From the NCBI GenBank assembly GCA_937914775.1, contig CALDNB010000200.1, positions 1 to 10,462 of the forward strand: a DNA stretch of 10,462 nt. Direction: 5' to 3'. Numbering within the stretch: position 1 is the first letter of the stretch; each line of letters starts with the position of its first letter. This document shows, piece after piece, positions 1-6,053 of the stretch. The translations under genes and the position numbers were made by a program. Source of the DNA: an uncultured Clostridia bacterium (GTDB lineage Bacteria; Bacillota; Clostridia; Monoglobales; Firm-18). A model generated the notes under the pieces. It had not been told where the DNA came from. It did not search any database and saw only the letters and a program-made list of their open reading frames with translations.

Positions 1-382
1 TTTGTGTTTTATCTCCCAGTGCTTTTGACAGTTTAAGAAGTGGGAATATACCGATACCGCCGCCCACAACAACGGGAACGCCGTCACCTTTTTTGGAGAA
101 GTTAAAGCCTACTCCCAAAGGTCCTAATATATCAAGTTCGTCTCCCTCTTTATACTGGGACAACAGTTTTGTTCCTTTTCCTCTTACCTGATACACAAAG
201 CGAAGCCAACCGTCACCGCTGTCGCAGATACTTATAGGTCTGCGAAGAAGAGTGTCACCGCCGCAAAGAACGTGGATAAACTGTCCCGGCTCTGCAATTT
301 CAGGGAATGAAACAATTACATCATATATTCCCTCTACGGGATTATTAATATTTAAAATTTTGCAAATATGAGATTTTTTCAT
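1..382 (-). CDS. pyrK: Dihydroorotate dehydrogenase B electron transfer subunit (partial, C-terminus beyond left edge)
   Basis: PyrK is the FAD and 2Fe-2S subunit that passes electrons from the class 1B dihydroorotate dehydrogenase PyrD to NAD+ in pyrimidine synthesis. The first 127 codons are present and the frame is still open at base 1; family members are about 250 residues, so roughly half is visible. What I see: an N-terminal ferredoxin-reductase-type beta-barrel with the FAD-binding motif RRPISI at residues 47-52, the GPLGVGF segment at 87-93, and the Gly-rich GGGIGIFP turn at 107-114 that opens the nucleotide-binding domain. The Fe-S cysteine cluster would lie outside the window. The ATG is preceded by AAGGAAG at 389-395. 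The gene starts 17 nt after the pyrF stop and is the last visible gene of the cluster; pyrD would be expected next. Identity is confident from the motifs and the context. Confidence 0.93.
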   Translation of the reverse strand, partial: MKKSHICKILNINNPVEGIYDVIVSFPEIAEPGQFIHVLCGGDTLLRRPISICDSGDGWLRFVYQVRGKGTKLLSQYKEGDELDILGPLGVGFNFSKKGDGVPVVVGGGIGIFPLLKLSKALGDKTQ

Positions 383-399
383 TTTAATCTTCCTTATTA

Positions 400-1290
400 T
401 TATATTTCTGCCATAATGCTGTCACGCATATTGATTGCTTCTTCTCTTGCGGCTAATGCGTAATCTTTTTCATCACTCTGCGCTTTTTTATATGCACACA
501 TAATTGAGCGTGAAGCATTTATTATTGCGCCAAGTCCGTCATTGTTAAATGCACGGGCAACATCTTTTGCAGTACCGCCCTGTGCGCCGTAACCGGGTAC
601 CAAGAAATATGCTTTTGGCATTACTTTTCTTAATTCGGTAATTTGTTCTGGGTATGTTGCACCTACAACTGCGCCCACATTTGAGTATCCGTATTTGCCG
701 ATATACTGTTCACCCCAAAGGTTTACGTTATTTGCCATTTCCTCGTAAACAGTTTTGCCGTTTTCCAGTTTTTTATCCTGCAACTCACCTGAAGAGGGGT
801 TTGAAGTTTTCACAAGTACGAATATTGACTTATCCTCTTTTAAGAAAGGTTTAATTCCGTCTGTTCCAAGGTAGCCGTTAACAGTAAGACCGTCTGAGTT
901 AAATGCCGCCGCCTCGCTGTCAATAAGTTTTGTTTCACCAAGGTATGCGGTTGAATAGGCTTCTGCAGTTGTGCCTATATCGTTTCTTTTACCGTCTGTA
1001 ATTACATACATTCCTTTTTCTTTGGCATAAGCAATAGTTTCTTCCAGTGCTTTTACGCCGTTCCAGCCGTACATTTCATAATATGCGGACTGGGGTTTTA
1101 CTGCGGCAACGATATCGCAAAGGTTATCAATAAGACCTTTATTAAATTCTAAAATTGCATTTGCGGCACCTTCAAAGGTTGAGGGGTATTTATCAAGTAT
1201 ATATGAAGGAACGTAATCAAGTTTCGGGTCAAGTCCCGCAACTGTAGGGTTTTTCTTTTCTTTAATTTTTTCTATTAATATATCAATCAT
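400..1290 (-). CDS. pyrF: Orotidine 5'-phosphate decarboxylase, type 2
   Basis: This enzyme decarboxylates OMP to UMP, the last step of de novo pyrimidine synthesis, in the cytoplasm. At 296 residues it is longer than the roughly 230-residue type 1 enzymes and fits the type 2 subfamily. The catalytic charge network is visible as DGKRND, with Asp99, Lys101 and Asp104, followed by IGTT. An early GLDPKLD strand (residues 19-25), KPQSAYYE (65-72), and a late VPGYGAQGG phosphate-binding loop complete the TIM-barrel pattern. The ATG overlaps the pyrC stop in an ATGA arrangement, so translation is probably coupled, and AAAGGAGAA lies just upstream inside pyrC. Placing pyrF before pyrK differs from the Bacillus subtilis order. 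No defect is seen. Confidence 0.97.
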   Translation of the reverse strand: MIDILIEKIKEKKNPTVAGLDPKLDYVPSYILDKYPSTFEGAANAILEFNKGLIDNLCDIVAAVKPQSAYYEMYGWNGVKALEETIAYAKEKGMYVITDGKRNDIGTTAEAYSTAYLGETKLIDSEAAAFNSDGLTVNGYLGTDGIKPFLKEDKSIFVLVKTSNPSSGELQDKKLENGKTVYEEMANNVNLWGEQYIGKYGYSNVGAVVGATYPEQITELRKVMPKAYFLVPGYGAQGGTAKDVARAFNNDGLGAIINASRSIMCAYKKAQSDEKDYALAAREEAINMRDSIMAEI

Positions 1291-2558
1291 TTTAATTCTC
1301 CTTTTTCCACTTTTACTTCGCCCTTTACTATAACCGTATCTGCTTTTCCGTAAAGTTCAAATCCGTCATAAGGTGAGTTTTTGCTTTTTGACATGAACTC
1401 CGCAGTTTTTACTGTGTATTGTTTTTCCAAGTCAAAAACAGATACATCTGCAACTGCACCCTCTTTTAGTTCGCCTTTGTTTATTCTTAAAATTTTTGAG
1501 GGGTTTATGCTCATTTTTTCAATCAGTTGAGGAAGTGTAAGAGCCCCTGTTTTTACAAGGTAAGTGTAAGAAAGACCGAAAGCGGTTTCAAGTCCCACTA
1601 TACCATTCAGCGCCAAATCGAACTCACAGTTTTTCTCGTCAATGGCGTGAGGTGCGTGGTCTGTTGCGATAGCATCAATTGTGCCGTCTTTTAGTCCCTC
1701 TATAATTGCCTCTACATCTTCTTTTGTACGAAGTGGAGGATTCATTTTTGCATTTGTGTTAAATCCCTCTACTGCTTCTTCCGTTAATGTAAAGTAGTGA
1801 GGACAAGTTTCGCAGGTTACTTTTACGCCTCGTTTTTTAGCCTGGCGGACTGTTTCAACTGAGCCTTTTGTAGAAACGTGGGCAATATGCACAGGCACGT
1901 TATAAGTTTCAGCCAGAATACACTCTCTGCTTACCATTACTTCTTCACTTGCTCTTGATATTCCGCGAAGTCCCATATAAGTTGAAGTGTAGCCCTCGTT
2001 CATTGAGCCGTCATTTTTAAGGCTTAAATCTTCGCAGTGAGATATAACGGGCAGGTCGAACCCGTTTGCATACACCATTGCATTTTTCATAAAGTTGGCA
2101 TTTTCTACGGGGCGTCCGTCATCTGATACCGCAACTGCTCCTGCCTCTTTCATATCACCCATCTCTGCAAGTTGCTGTCCTTTAAGACCTTTTGATATTG
2201 CACCGATGGGATACACGTTGGCATAAGCCTGTTCTTTCGCTTTATTTACAATATAACTTATTACTATTTTATCATCTGCAACAGGTGTTGTGTTAGGCAT
2301 ACAGGCAACAGAAGTGAAACCTCCCATTACTGCACTTTTTGTACCTGTTACAATATCCTCTTTATATTCCTGACCGGGGTCCCTTAGGTGGCAATGCATA
2401 TCCACAAGACCGGGGGCAACCAGTTTATCCTTTGCATCAATTACAACGTCAGCGGACAGGTCAAGATTTTGTCCCATTTTTGAAATTATGCCGTCTTTAA
2501 TATAAAGGTCTGTTTTGTTACCGTCTGCAAGTGTTCCGTTTTTAATTAGTATGTTCAT
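1287..2558 (-). CDS. pyrC: Dihydroorotase (class I, zinc amidohydrolase)
   Basis: Dihydroorotase catalyses the reversible cyclisation of N-carbamoyl-aspartate to dihydroorotate, step 3 of pyrimidine synthesis. The 423 residues match the long class I enzymes of Gram-positive bacteria. Visible metal ligands are His55 and His57 in DMHCHLRDPG, an Asp in the SDDG segment (residues 145-148), His174 in ISHCED and His227 in HIAHVST; ATDHAPH (298-304) carries the catalytic Asp300. An N-terminal and C-terminal strand set (residues 1-50 and about 365-423) forms the usual amidohydrolase side domain. The gene overlaps the end of pyrB by 17 nt, and TAGGAGG at 2564-2570 lies inside pyrB at ideal spacing. 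Its own stop overlaps the pyrF start. Class I enzymes can associate with PyrB, which would suit the adjacent genes; that is inference. Confidence 0.97.
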   Translation of the reverse strand: MNILIKNGTLADGNKTDLYIKDGIISKMGQNLDLSADVVIDAKDKLVAPGLVDMHCHLRDPGQEYKEDIVTGTKSAVMGGFTSVACMPNTTPVADDKIVISYIVNKAKEQAYANVYPIGAISKGLKGQQLAEMGDMKEAGAVAVSDDGRPVENANFMKNAMVYANGFDLPVISHCEDLSLKNDGSMNEGYTSTYMGLRGISRASEEVMVSRECILAETYNVPVHIAHVSTKGSVETVRQAKKRGVKVTCETCPHYFTLTEEAVEGFNTNAKMNPPLRTKEDVEAIIEGLKDGTIDAIATDHAPHAIDEKNCEFDLALNGIVGLETAFGLSYTYLVKTGALTLPQLIEKMSINPSKILRINKGELKEGAVADVSVFDLEKQYTVKTAEFMSKSKNSPYDGFELYGKADTVIVKGEVKVEKGELK

Positions 2559-3477
2559 AAGTGCCTCCTAAAAAGCAGTTTAAAACCGCCATTCTAACTG
2601 CAACTCCGTTTGTAACCTGTTCTAAAATAACCGATTGTTCCCCATCTGCAAGTTCGGGAGTAAGTTCCACTCCTCTGTTTACAGGACCCGGGTGCATAAG
2701 TATCGCATCAGGTTTTGCAAGTTTAATACGTTCGTGATTTAGTCCGAAGAATTTTGAATACTCGTCAGTTGACGGGAACAGACCGCTTTTTTGTCTTTCA
2801 TTCTGTATGCGAAGAGCCATAACCACGTCAACATCTTTTATTGCTTCATCTACGCTGTCGCAAATTTCAACGCCAAGTTTTTCGATGTAGGGCGGAAGCA
2901 GTGTCGGGGGTGCCGCAACTTTTACTTTTGCTCCCAGTTTTGTAAGAGCGTAAATGTCACTTCTTGCCACGCGGCTATGGTATATATCCCCTACTATTGC
3001 AACGTCAAGCCCCTCTATTTTACCTTTTTTCTCCATAATGGTAAACATATCAAGAAGTGCCTGAGTGGGATGCTCGTTCATTCCGTCTCCTGCATTTATT
3101 ATACAGGCATCTACGTTTTTACCGATAAACTCGGGAGTGCCTGACATTGAGTGTCTTATAATTACACAGTTGGTACCCATCTGGTTAATGGTTTTTACTG
3201 TATCAAGTAGTGATTCTCCTTTTTGTGTACTGGAGGTCGAGGTAGCAAGGCTTCCTGCCATACCTCCCATATATTTAACTGCGCTTTCAAAAGAAAGTTT
3301 TGTTCGTGTACTGTTTTCACAAAACAATGTTACAATGGACTTTCCTTGCAAATAAACAGTTCTTTTTGTAGGTTGATTTATAATGAATTTCATAGTTTTT
3401 GCCACATCTAAAATCTCTTCAATTTGCTGACGGCTTAATTGCTTAATACCAATCAGGTCCTTTTGTCCGTGAAACAT
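2542..3477 (-). CDS. pyrB: Aspartate carbamoyltransferase catalytic subunit
   Basis: PyrB joins carbamoyl phosphate and aspartate to give N-carbamoyl-aspartate, the committed step of pyrimidine synthesis. The 311 residues are the normal length of the catalytic chain. Seen directly: the carbamoyl phosphate loop STRT at 56-59 followed by KLSFE, the mobile loop STQKGES (83-89) with the lysine expected in the active site, RHS near 108-110, HPTQALLD at 136-143, and the aspartate-loop region MHPGPVNRG near 261-269. No regulatory chain gene pyrI follows, because pyrC overlaps immediately, so allosteric control by a PyrI chain is not encoded here. The gene starts 3 nt after rluD with AAAGGAAG inside the rluD end. 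That leaves no space for the pyrR gene or a PyrR-bound leader that lies at this junction in bacilli. Confidence 0.97.
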   Translation of the reverse strand: MFHGQKDLIGIKQLSRQQIEEILDVAKTMKFIINQPTKRTVYLQGKSIVTLFCENSTRTKLSFESAVKYMGGMAGSLATSTSSTQKGESLLDTVKTINQMGTNCVIIRHSMSGTPEFIGKNVDACIINAGDGMNEHPTQALLDMFTIMEKKGKIEGLDVAIVGDIYHSRVARSDIYALTKLGAKVKVAAPPTLLPPYIEKLGVEICDSVDEAIKDVDVVMALRIQNERQKSGLFPSTDEYSKFFGLNHERIKLAKPDAILMHPGPVNRGVELTPELADGEQSVILEQVTNGVAVRMAVLNCFLGGTYEHTN

Positions 3478-3480
3478 ACT

Positions 3481-4383
3481 TTAATCTTCCTTTCGCAGAT
3501 ATTTTCTAAATCTATCGGGCACCTCTGTTTTAAATTCCATATACTCCTTTGTTACGGGGTGGATAAAACCCACAGTTACGGCGTGTAACAATTGTGCCTT
3601 TTCGGGGAATTTGCTTTTTTTAGGTCCGTAAACAGGGTCTCCTATTACGGGGTGCCCTATTGATGCCATGTGAACTCTTATCTGGTGGGTGCGCCCCGTT
3701 TCCAGTCTGCACTTTACAAAGCAGTATCCGTTATGCCTTTCCAAAACAGTATAATGAGTTACGGCATTTTTTGAGTTTTTATCTGTAACACACATCTTCT
3801 TTCTGTCGGAGTTATGTCTGCCTATAGGTGCATCAACAGTTCCGCCGTCTTGTCTGATGTTGCCGTGAACAAGAGCAATATACTCTCGTGTCAGTGTATG
3901 TGCTTTAATCTGTTCTGACAAAGACAGGTGAGCCTGGTCATTTTTTGCCACAAGCAACAGTCCCGAGGTATCCTTATCTATTCTGTGAACAATACCCGGA
4001 CGTATTACACCGTTAATTTCAGAAAGACTGTCTTTACAATGGTTTAAAAGCGCATTTACCAATGTTCCGTTGTAGTTACCTGCCGCCGGATGCACTACCA
4101 TTCCCTGAGGCTTATTAACCACAAGCATACAGTCGTCCTCATAAACTATATCAAGGCTTATATCTTCCGCCTCTACTTTCAGTTCTTTGGGAGGGGGTAC
4201 ATTTACCGTAACCGTTTGTCCCTCTTTAAGTTTGGTATTGGCTTTGGCGGGGTTACCGTCAACAGTTACCAATCCGTCAGATATAAGGTTCTGAACGTGG
4301 GAACGTGTAAGTTCCGTTACCTGCTCCGATATAAACTTGTCAACTCTCTGACCGTCTATTCCTATTAAATCAATTCTTTTCAT
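3481..4383 (-). CDS. rluD: 23S rRNA pseudouridine synthase, RluA/RluD family
   Basis: This enzyme isomerises uridines to pseudouridine in 23S rRNA. From the ATG used here it has 300 residues, close to the Bacillus subtilis homologue YlyB. An S4 RNA-binding domain occupies about residues 10-60 (GQRVDKFISEQ onward), followed by the RluA-type catalytic domain. The catalytic aspartate is Asp136 in HRIDKDTSGLLLVAKN; ETGRTHQIRVHM is the second conserved family motif. A PPP run is present at 63-65 in the linker after the S4 domain. Start choice: an in-frame TTG at 4395 preceded by GGTGA would add four residues, but I prefer the ATG at 4383, which gives a usual N-terminus; this is not settled. Either start overlaps the end of lspA, so the two are probably co-translated. 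Which uridine is modified cannot be read from the sequence; the RluD subfamily is favoured by homology and by the lspA-rluD-pyr context. Confidence 0.93.
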   Translation of the reverse strand: MKRIDLIGIDGQRVDKFISEQVTELTRSHVQNLISDGLVTVDGNPAKANTKLKEGQTVTVNVPPPKELKVEAEDISLDIVYEDDCMLVVNKPQGMVVHPAAGNYNGTLVNALLNHCKDSLSEINGVIRPGIVHRIDKDTSGLLLVAKNDQAHLSLSEQIKAHTLTREYIALVHGNIRQDGGTVDAPIGRHNSDRKKMCVTDKNSKNAVTHYTVLERHNGYCFVKCRLETGRTHQIRVHMASIGHPVIGDPVYGPKKSKFPEKAQLLHAVTVGFIHPVTKEYMEFKTEVPDRFRKYLRKED

Positions 4384-4819
4384 TTTTGTTCTCAAAAAAA
4401 ATCACCCATACAGCAAATAATATTGCTCCCACTACCACACAGCAGTCCGCAATATTAAATACAGGGTAATTTATTACTCTGAAATCTATAAAATCCACAA
4501 CAAAGCCGTTATATATTCTGTCAATCAGGTTACCGACTGCACCTGCCATAACAAGAGCAGATGAAACTTTAACCAGTTTTTGCTGGGGTTTGTACTTTAA
4601 AAGCATAAATATAATTGCGCCTAAAATCAAAACTGTGGTAATTATAAAGAACAGACGTCCGCCTTTATACATGCCAAATGCAGCGCCCGTGTTCTCCACA
4701 TAAGTAAAGTGAAGAATATCTTTTATAAGAGGAAAAGTTGTATTTTGCAAATACAATGTTGCAAGGCGTTTTGTAATCAAATCTGCCGCCAAAGACAATA
4801 CAAATATTAAAATCATCAT
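4370..4819 (-). CDS. lspA: Lipoprotein signal peptidase (signal peptidase II)
   Basis: LspA is an integral membrane aspartyl protease that removes signal peptides from lipid-modified prolipoproteins. The protein has four hydrophobic segments, near residues 1-16, 55-75, 85-100 and 124-142. Family motifs are AADLITK (11-17), ENTGAAFG (42-49), GNLIDRIYNGFVVDF and FNIAD. The catalytic pair should be Asp109 and Asp125, by comparison with the VVDF and N-A-D motifs of known enzymes. I start at the ATG at 4819, giving 149 residues with the first membrane helix at the N-terminus, as in Bacillus subtilis. A TTG at 4855 would add 12 residues but lies inside a strong hairpin and has no ribosome binding site. 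The charged tail NKNEKN is cytosolic. The 3' end overlaps the rluD start, consistent with the conserved lspA-rluD pair. Confidence 0.95.
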   Translation of the reverse strand: MMILIFVLSLAADLITKRLATLYLQNTTFPLIKDILHFTYVENTGAAFGMYKGGRLFFIITTVLILGAIIFMLLKYKPQQKLVKVSSALVMAGAVGNLIDRIYNGFVVDFIDFRVINYPVFNIADCCVVVGAILFAVWVIFFENKNEKN

Positions 4820-4830
4820 ACTTTGCAAAA

Positions 4831-4837
4831 CCCCCTT
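4831..4837 (-). promoter_or_regulatory. Ribosome binding site that decides the lspA start
   Basis: Read on the minus strand this is AAGGGGG, 11 nt before the ATG at 4819. It is the only Shine-Dalgarno-like stretch ahead of lspA, and it lies downstream of the possible TTG at 4855, which it therefore cannot serve. It also falls just past the long hairpin, so it should be accessible. Confidence 0.55.
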
Positions 4838-4842
4838 ATTCA

Positions 4843-4880
4843 AAATTTGCCGCAAATTAAAACTAATTTGCGGCTAATTT
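4843..4880 (-). other. Long imperfect hairpin between the zinc-ribbon gene and lspA
   Basis: The inner arms 4849-4859 and 4864-4874 are perfectly complementary over 11 bp (GCCGCAAATTA with its partner) around a 4-nt loop. After a single mismatch (4848/4875) five more A-T pairs follow (4843-4847 with 4876-4880). On the minus strand, which is transcribed here, the stem is followed by AAATTTTGAA rather than a clean run of T, so it is at best a weak terminator. It may instead be an RNA processing or stability element that separates efp and its partner from lspA-rluD-pyr. The hairpin is seen directly; the role is inference. Confidence 0.7.
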
Positions 4881-4892
4881 CATTACTTTAAT

Positions 4893-5285
4893 TTACTCGC
4901 AGTCGTCACAGTCACAGCAGTCACAGTCGTCAAATTCCAATTCAACTTCCTGACCGCAGTTAGGACAAGCGATTTCTTCGTCGTCTTCCAAATCTTCCAT
5001 ATAAACGAAGAAGTCTTCGTTACAGTTAGGGCAATTTACAACAAATGGCTCATCGCAATCGCAGTCGCAATCGCAATCGTCTTCGCCGTAAACTTCGTCT
5101 TCCAACTCGAACACTTTGTCTGAAAGTTCATCGATGCTTTCGTCCATAAATTCAAGTTCGTCAGCAATTTCACCTAGTGCTGAAATAATTTCTGTTAAAA
5201 GTTTGCCTTCGTTTGTGTTTGTATCAATTTTCATGCCCTCTGCCAAACCGCAAAGATATGAAACTTTTTCTGAAATAATTGACAT
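4893..5285 (-). CDS. CD1247 N-terminal-domain-like protein with Cys/acid-rich zinc-ribbon tail
   Basis: A 130-residue, strongly acidic cytosolic protein with no signal peptide or membrane segment. Residues 1-66 look helical (KVSYLCGLAEGMKID, then EGKLLTEIISALGEIADELE and an acidic coiled-coil-like stretch) and resemble the family called 'CD1247 N-terminal domain-containing protein' in clostridia, of unknown function. A CDCDCDCD run (71-78) follows, then two CPNC knuckles (85-88 and 107-110) that would make a zinc ribbon, then a C-terminal cluster with Cys at 121, 123, 124, 126 and 129. Thirteen cysteines lie in the last 60 residues, pointing to metal binding. The start is fixed by TAGGAGGA, whose first three bases are the efp stop codon, so the two genes are almost certainly co-transcribed. 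Partnership with EF-P or with transcription or translation machinery is speculation. Confidence 0.8.
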   Translation of the reverse strand: MSIISEKVSYLCGLAEGMKIDTNTNEGKLLTEIISALGEIADELEFMDESIDELSDKVFELEDEVYGEDDCDCDCDCDEPFVVNCPNCNEDFFVYMEDLEDDEEIACPNCGQEVELEFDDCDCCDCDDCE

Positions 5286-5297
5286 TTATTTATCCTC

Positions 5298-5855
5298 CTA
5301 TGCTCTTTCCATGTATTCGCCTGTTCTTGTATCAATTCTTATTACTTCGCCTTCATTGATAAACAAGGGAACATTGATTACAGCGCCTGTTTCCAATGTT
5401 GCAGGTTTTGTTGCACCTGTTGCGGTATTACCTTTAACACCTGGTTCTGTTGCTATTACTGTAAGTTCTACAAAGTTCGGCGGCTCAACACCGAAAACAT
5501 TGCCTTTATAAGAAAGAATTCTTACAATATCATTTTCTTTAACAAATTTAAGAGCATCACCAAGTTGGCTGCTGTTTAACGGCAACATATCAAATGTTTC
5601 CTGATCCATAAAGTAGTATAAATCACCGTCATTGTATGAATACTGCATATCTTTTCTTTCAATATGTGCTTTTGGCATTTTATCTGTAGGACGGAAAGTC
5701 TGTTCAACTGTTGCACCTGTAATAACATTTTTAAGTTTTGTTCTTACAAACGCCGCACCTTTACCCGGTTTAACGTGCTGGAATTCAATAATCTGATAAA
5801 CGTTACCTTCCATTTCAAAGGTAACACCGTTTCTGAAATCACCTGCTGAAATCAT
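5298..5855 (-). CDS. efp: Translation elongation factor P
   Basis: EF-P binds ribosomes stalled on consecutive prolines, between the P and E sites, and promotes peptide bond formation. The 185 residues are the normal length, with the KOW-like N-terminal domain (about 1-62), the central OB domain (about 65-127) and the C-terminal OB domain (about 128-185), ending in the family's INVPLFINEGEVIRIDTRTGEYMER pattern. The tip of domain I reads KPGKGAA, placing the residue usually modified in this family at Lys32, as in Bacillus subtilis. No modification genes (epmA, epmB or similar) are in the window. GGAGGT sits 8 nt before the ATG, and a consensus promoter lies just upstream, so efp is the first gene of the long minus-strand cluster. 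Confidence 0.98.
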   Translation of the reverse strand: MISAGDFRNGVTFEMEGNVYQIIEFQHVKPGKGAAFVRTKLKNVITGATVEQTFRPTDKMPKAHIERKDMQYSYNDGDLYYFMDQETFDMLPLNSSQLGDALKFVKENDIVRILSYKGNVFGVEPPNFVELTVIATEPGVKGNTATGATKPATLETGAVINVPLFINEGEVIRIDTRTGEYMERA

Positions 5856-5885
5856 GTATAAATACCTCCATTACAATTTGATTAT

Positions 5886-5914
5886 ATTTTACACTATTTT
5901 GTTAATAATTTCAA
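5886..5914 (-). promoter_or_regulatory. Sigma-A promoter of the efp-lspA-rluD-pyr cluster
   Basis: On the minus strand, -35 TTGAAA (5909-5914) and -10 TAAAAT (5886-5891) are separated by exactly 17 nt. A-tracts lie upstream of the -35 (AAAAAT, AAAAAAT), resembling an UP element. Transcription should start near 5879, giving a leader of about 24 nt that holds little beyond the ribosome binding site. I see no room for a riboswitch or attenuator here. Confidence 0.85.
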
Positions 5915-5992
5915 GTATTTTTTAACATTTTTCTTAATATAATGTATTTTATGTAATTTTGCAATAAATTTATTAATATATTGTAACTTTTA

Positions 5993-6021
5993 TTGACTAT
6001 CTTTTAAAAAAGTATTATAAT
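5993..6021 (+). promoter_or_regulatory. Sigma-A promoter of the acidic membrane protein gene
   Basis: TTGACT (5993-5998) and a perfect TATAAT (6016-6021) are 17 nt apart. The expected start of transcription is near 6028, about 26 nt before the chosen ATG. This promoter diverges from the efp promoter; the two -35 elements are 78 nt apart, with only A/T-rich sequence between them. Confidence 0.88.
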
Positions 6022-6040
6022 ATTTTTAAAATATTATGGT

Positions 6041-6046
6041 AGGAGA
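6041..6046 (+). promoter_or_regulatory. Ribosome binding site that fixes the start of the membrane protein
   Basis: AGGAGA lies inside the longest possible reading frame, after its first ATG at 6036, and 7-8 nt before the ATG at 6054. The ATG at 6036 has only A/T-rich sequence before it, and the ATG at 6048 is too close, so translation should begin at 6054. Confidence 0.75.
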
Positions 6047-6053
6047 TATGAAA

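Noticed and set aside
2791..3355. Plus-strand open frames opposite pyrB
   Set aside because: They overlap a well-supported gene with all family motifs, lack ribosome binding sites and encode no recognisable protein; they are antisense shadows.
4820..4855. Upstream TTG start that would lengthen LspA by 12 residues
   Set aside because: It lies within the left arm of the strong hairpin, has no ribosome binding site, and would add a tail before the first membrane helix that family members lack.
4894..5090. Short repeated GTCACAGTC / TCGCAGTCGCAA-like DNA units
   Set aside because: They are explained by Cys-Asp codon runs in the protein; spacing is irregular and there are no spacers, so this is not a CRISPR array or mobile repeat.
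5116..5511. Plus-strand open frame of about 130 codons across the efp / zinc-ribbon junction
   Set aside because: Its Ser-rich translation is the mirror of acidic codons in the minus-strand genes, and it crosses a real gene boundary.
6036..6053. Earlier ATG for the acidic membrane protein
   Set aside because: The ribosome binding site lies downstream of it, and starting at 6054 gives a normal signal peptide.
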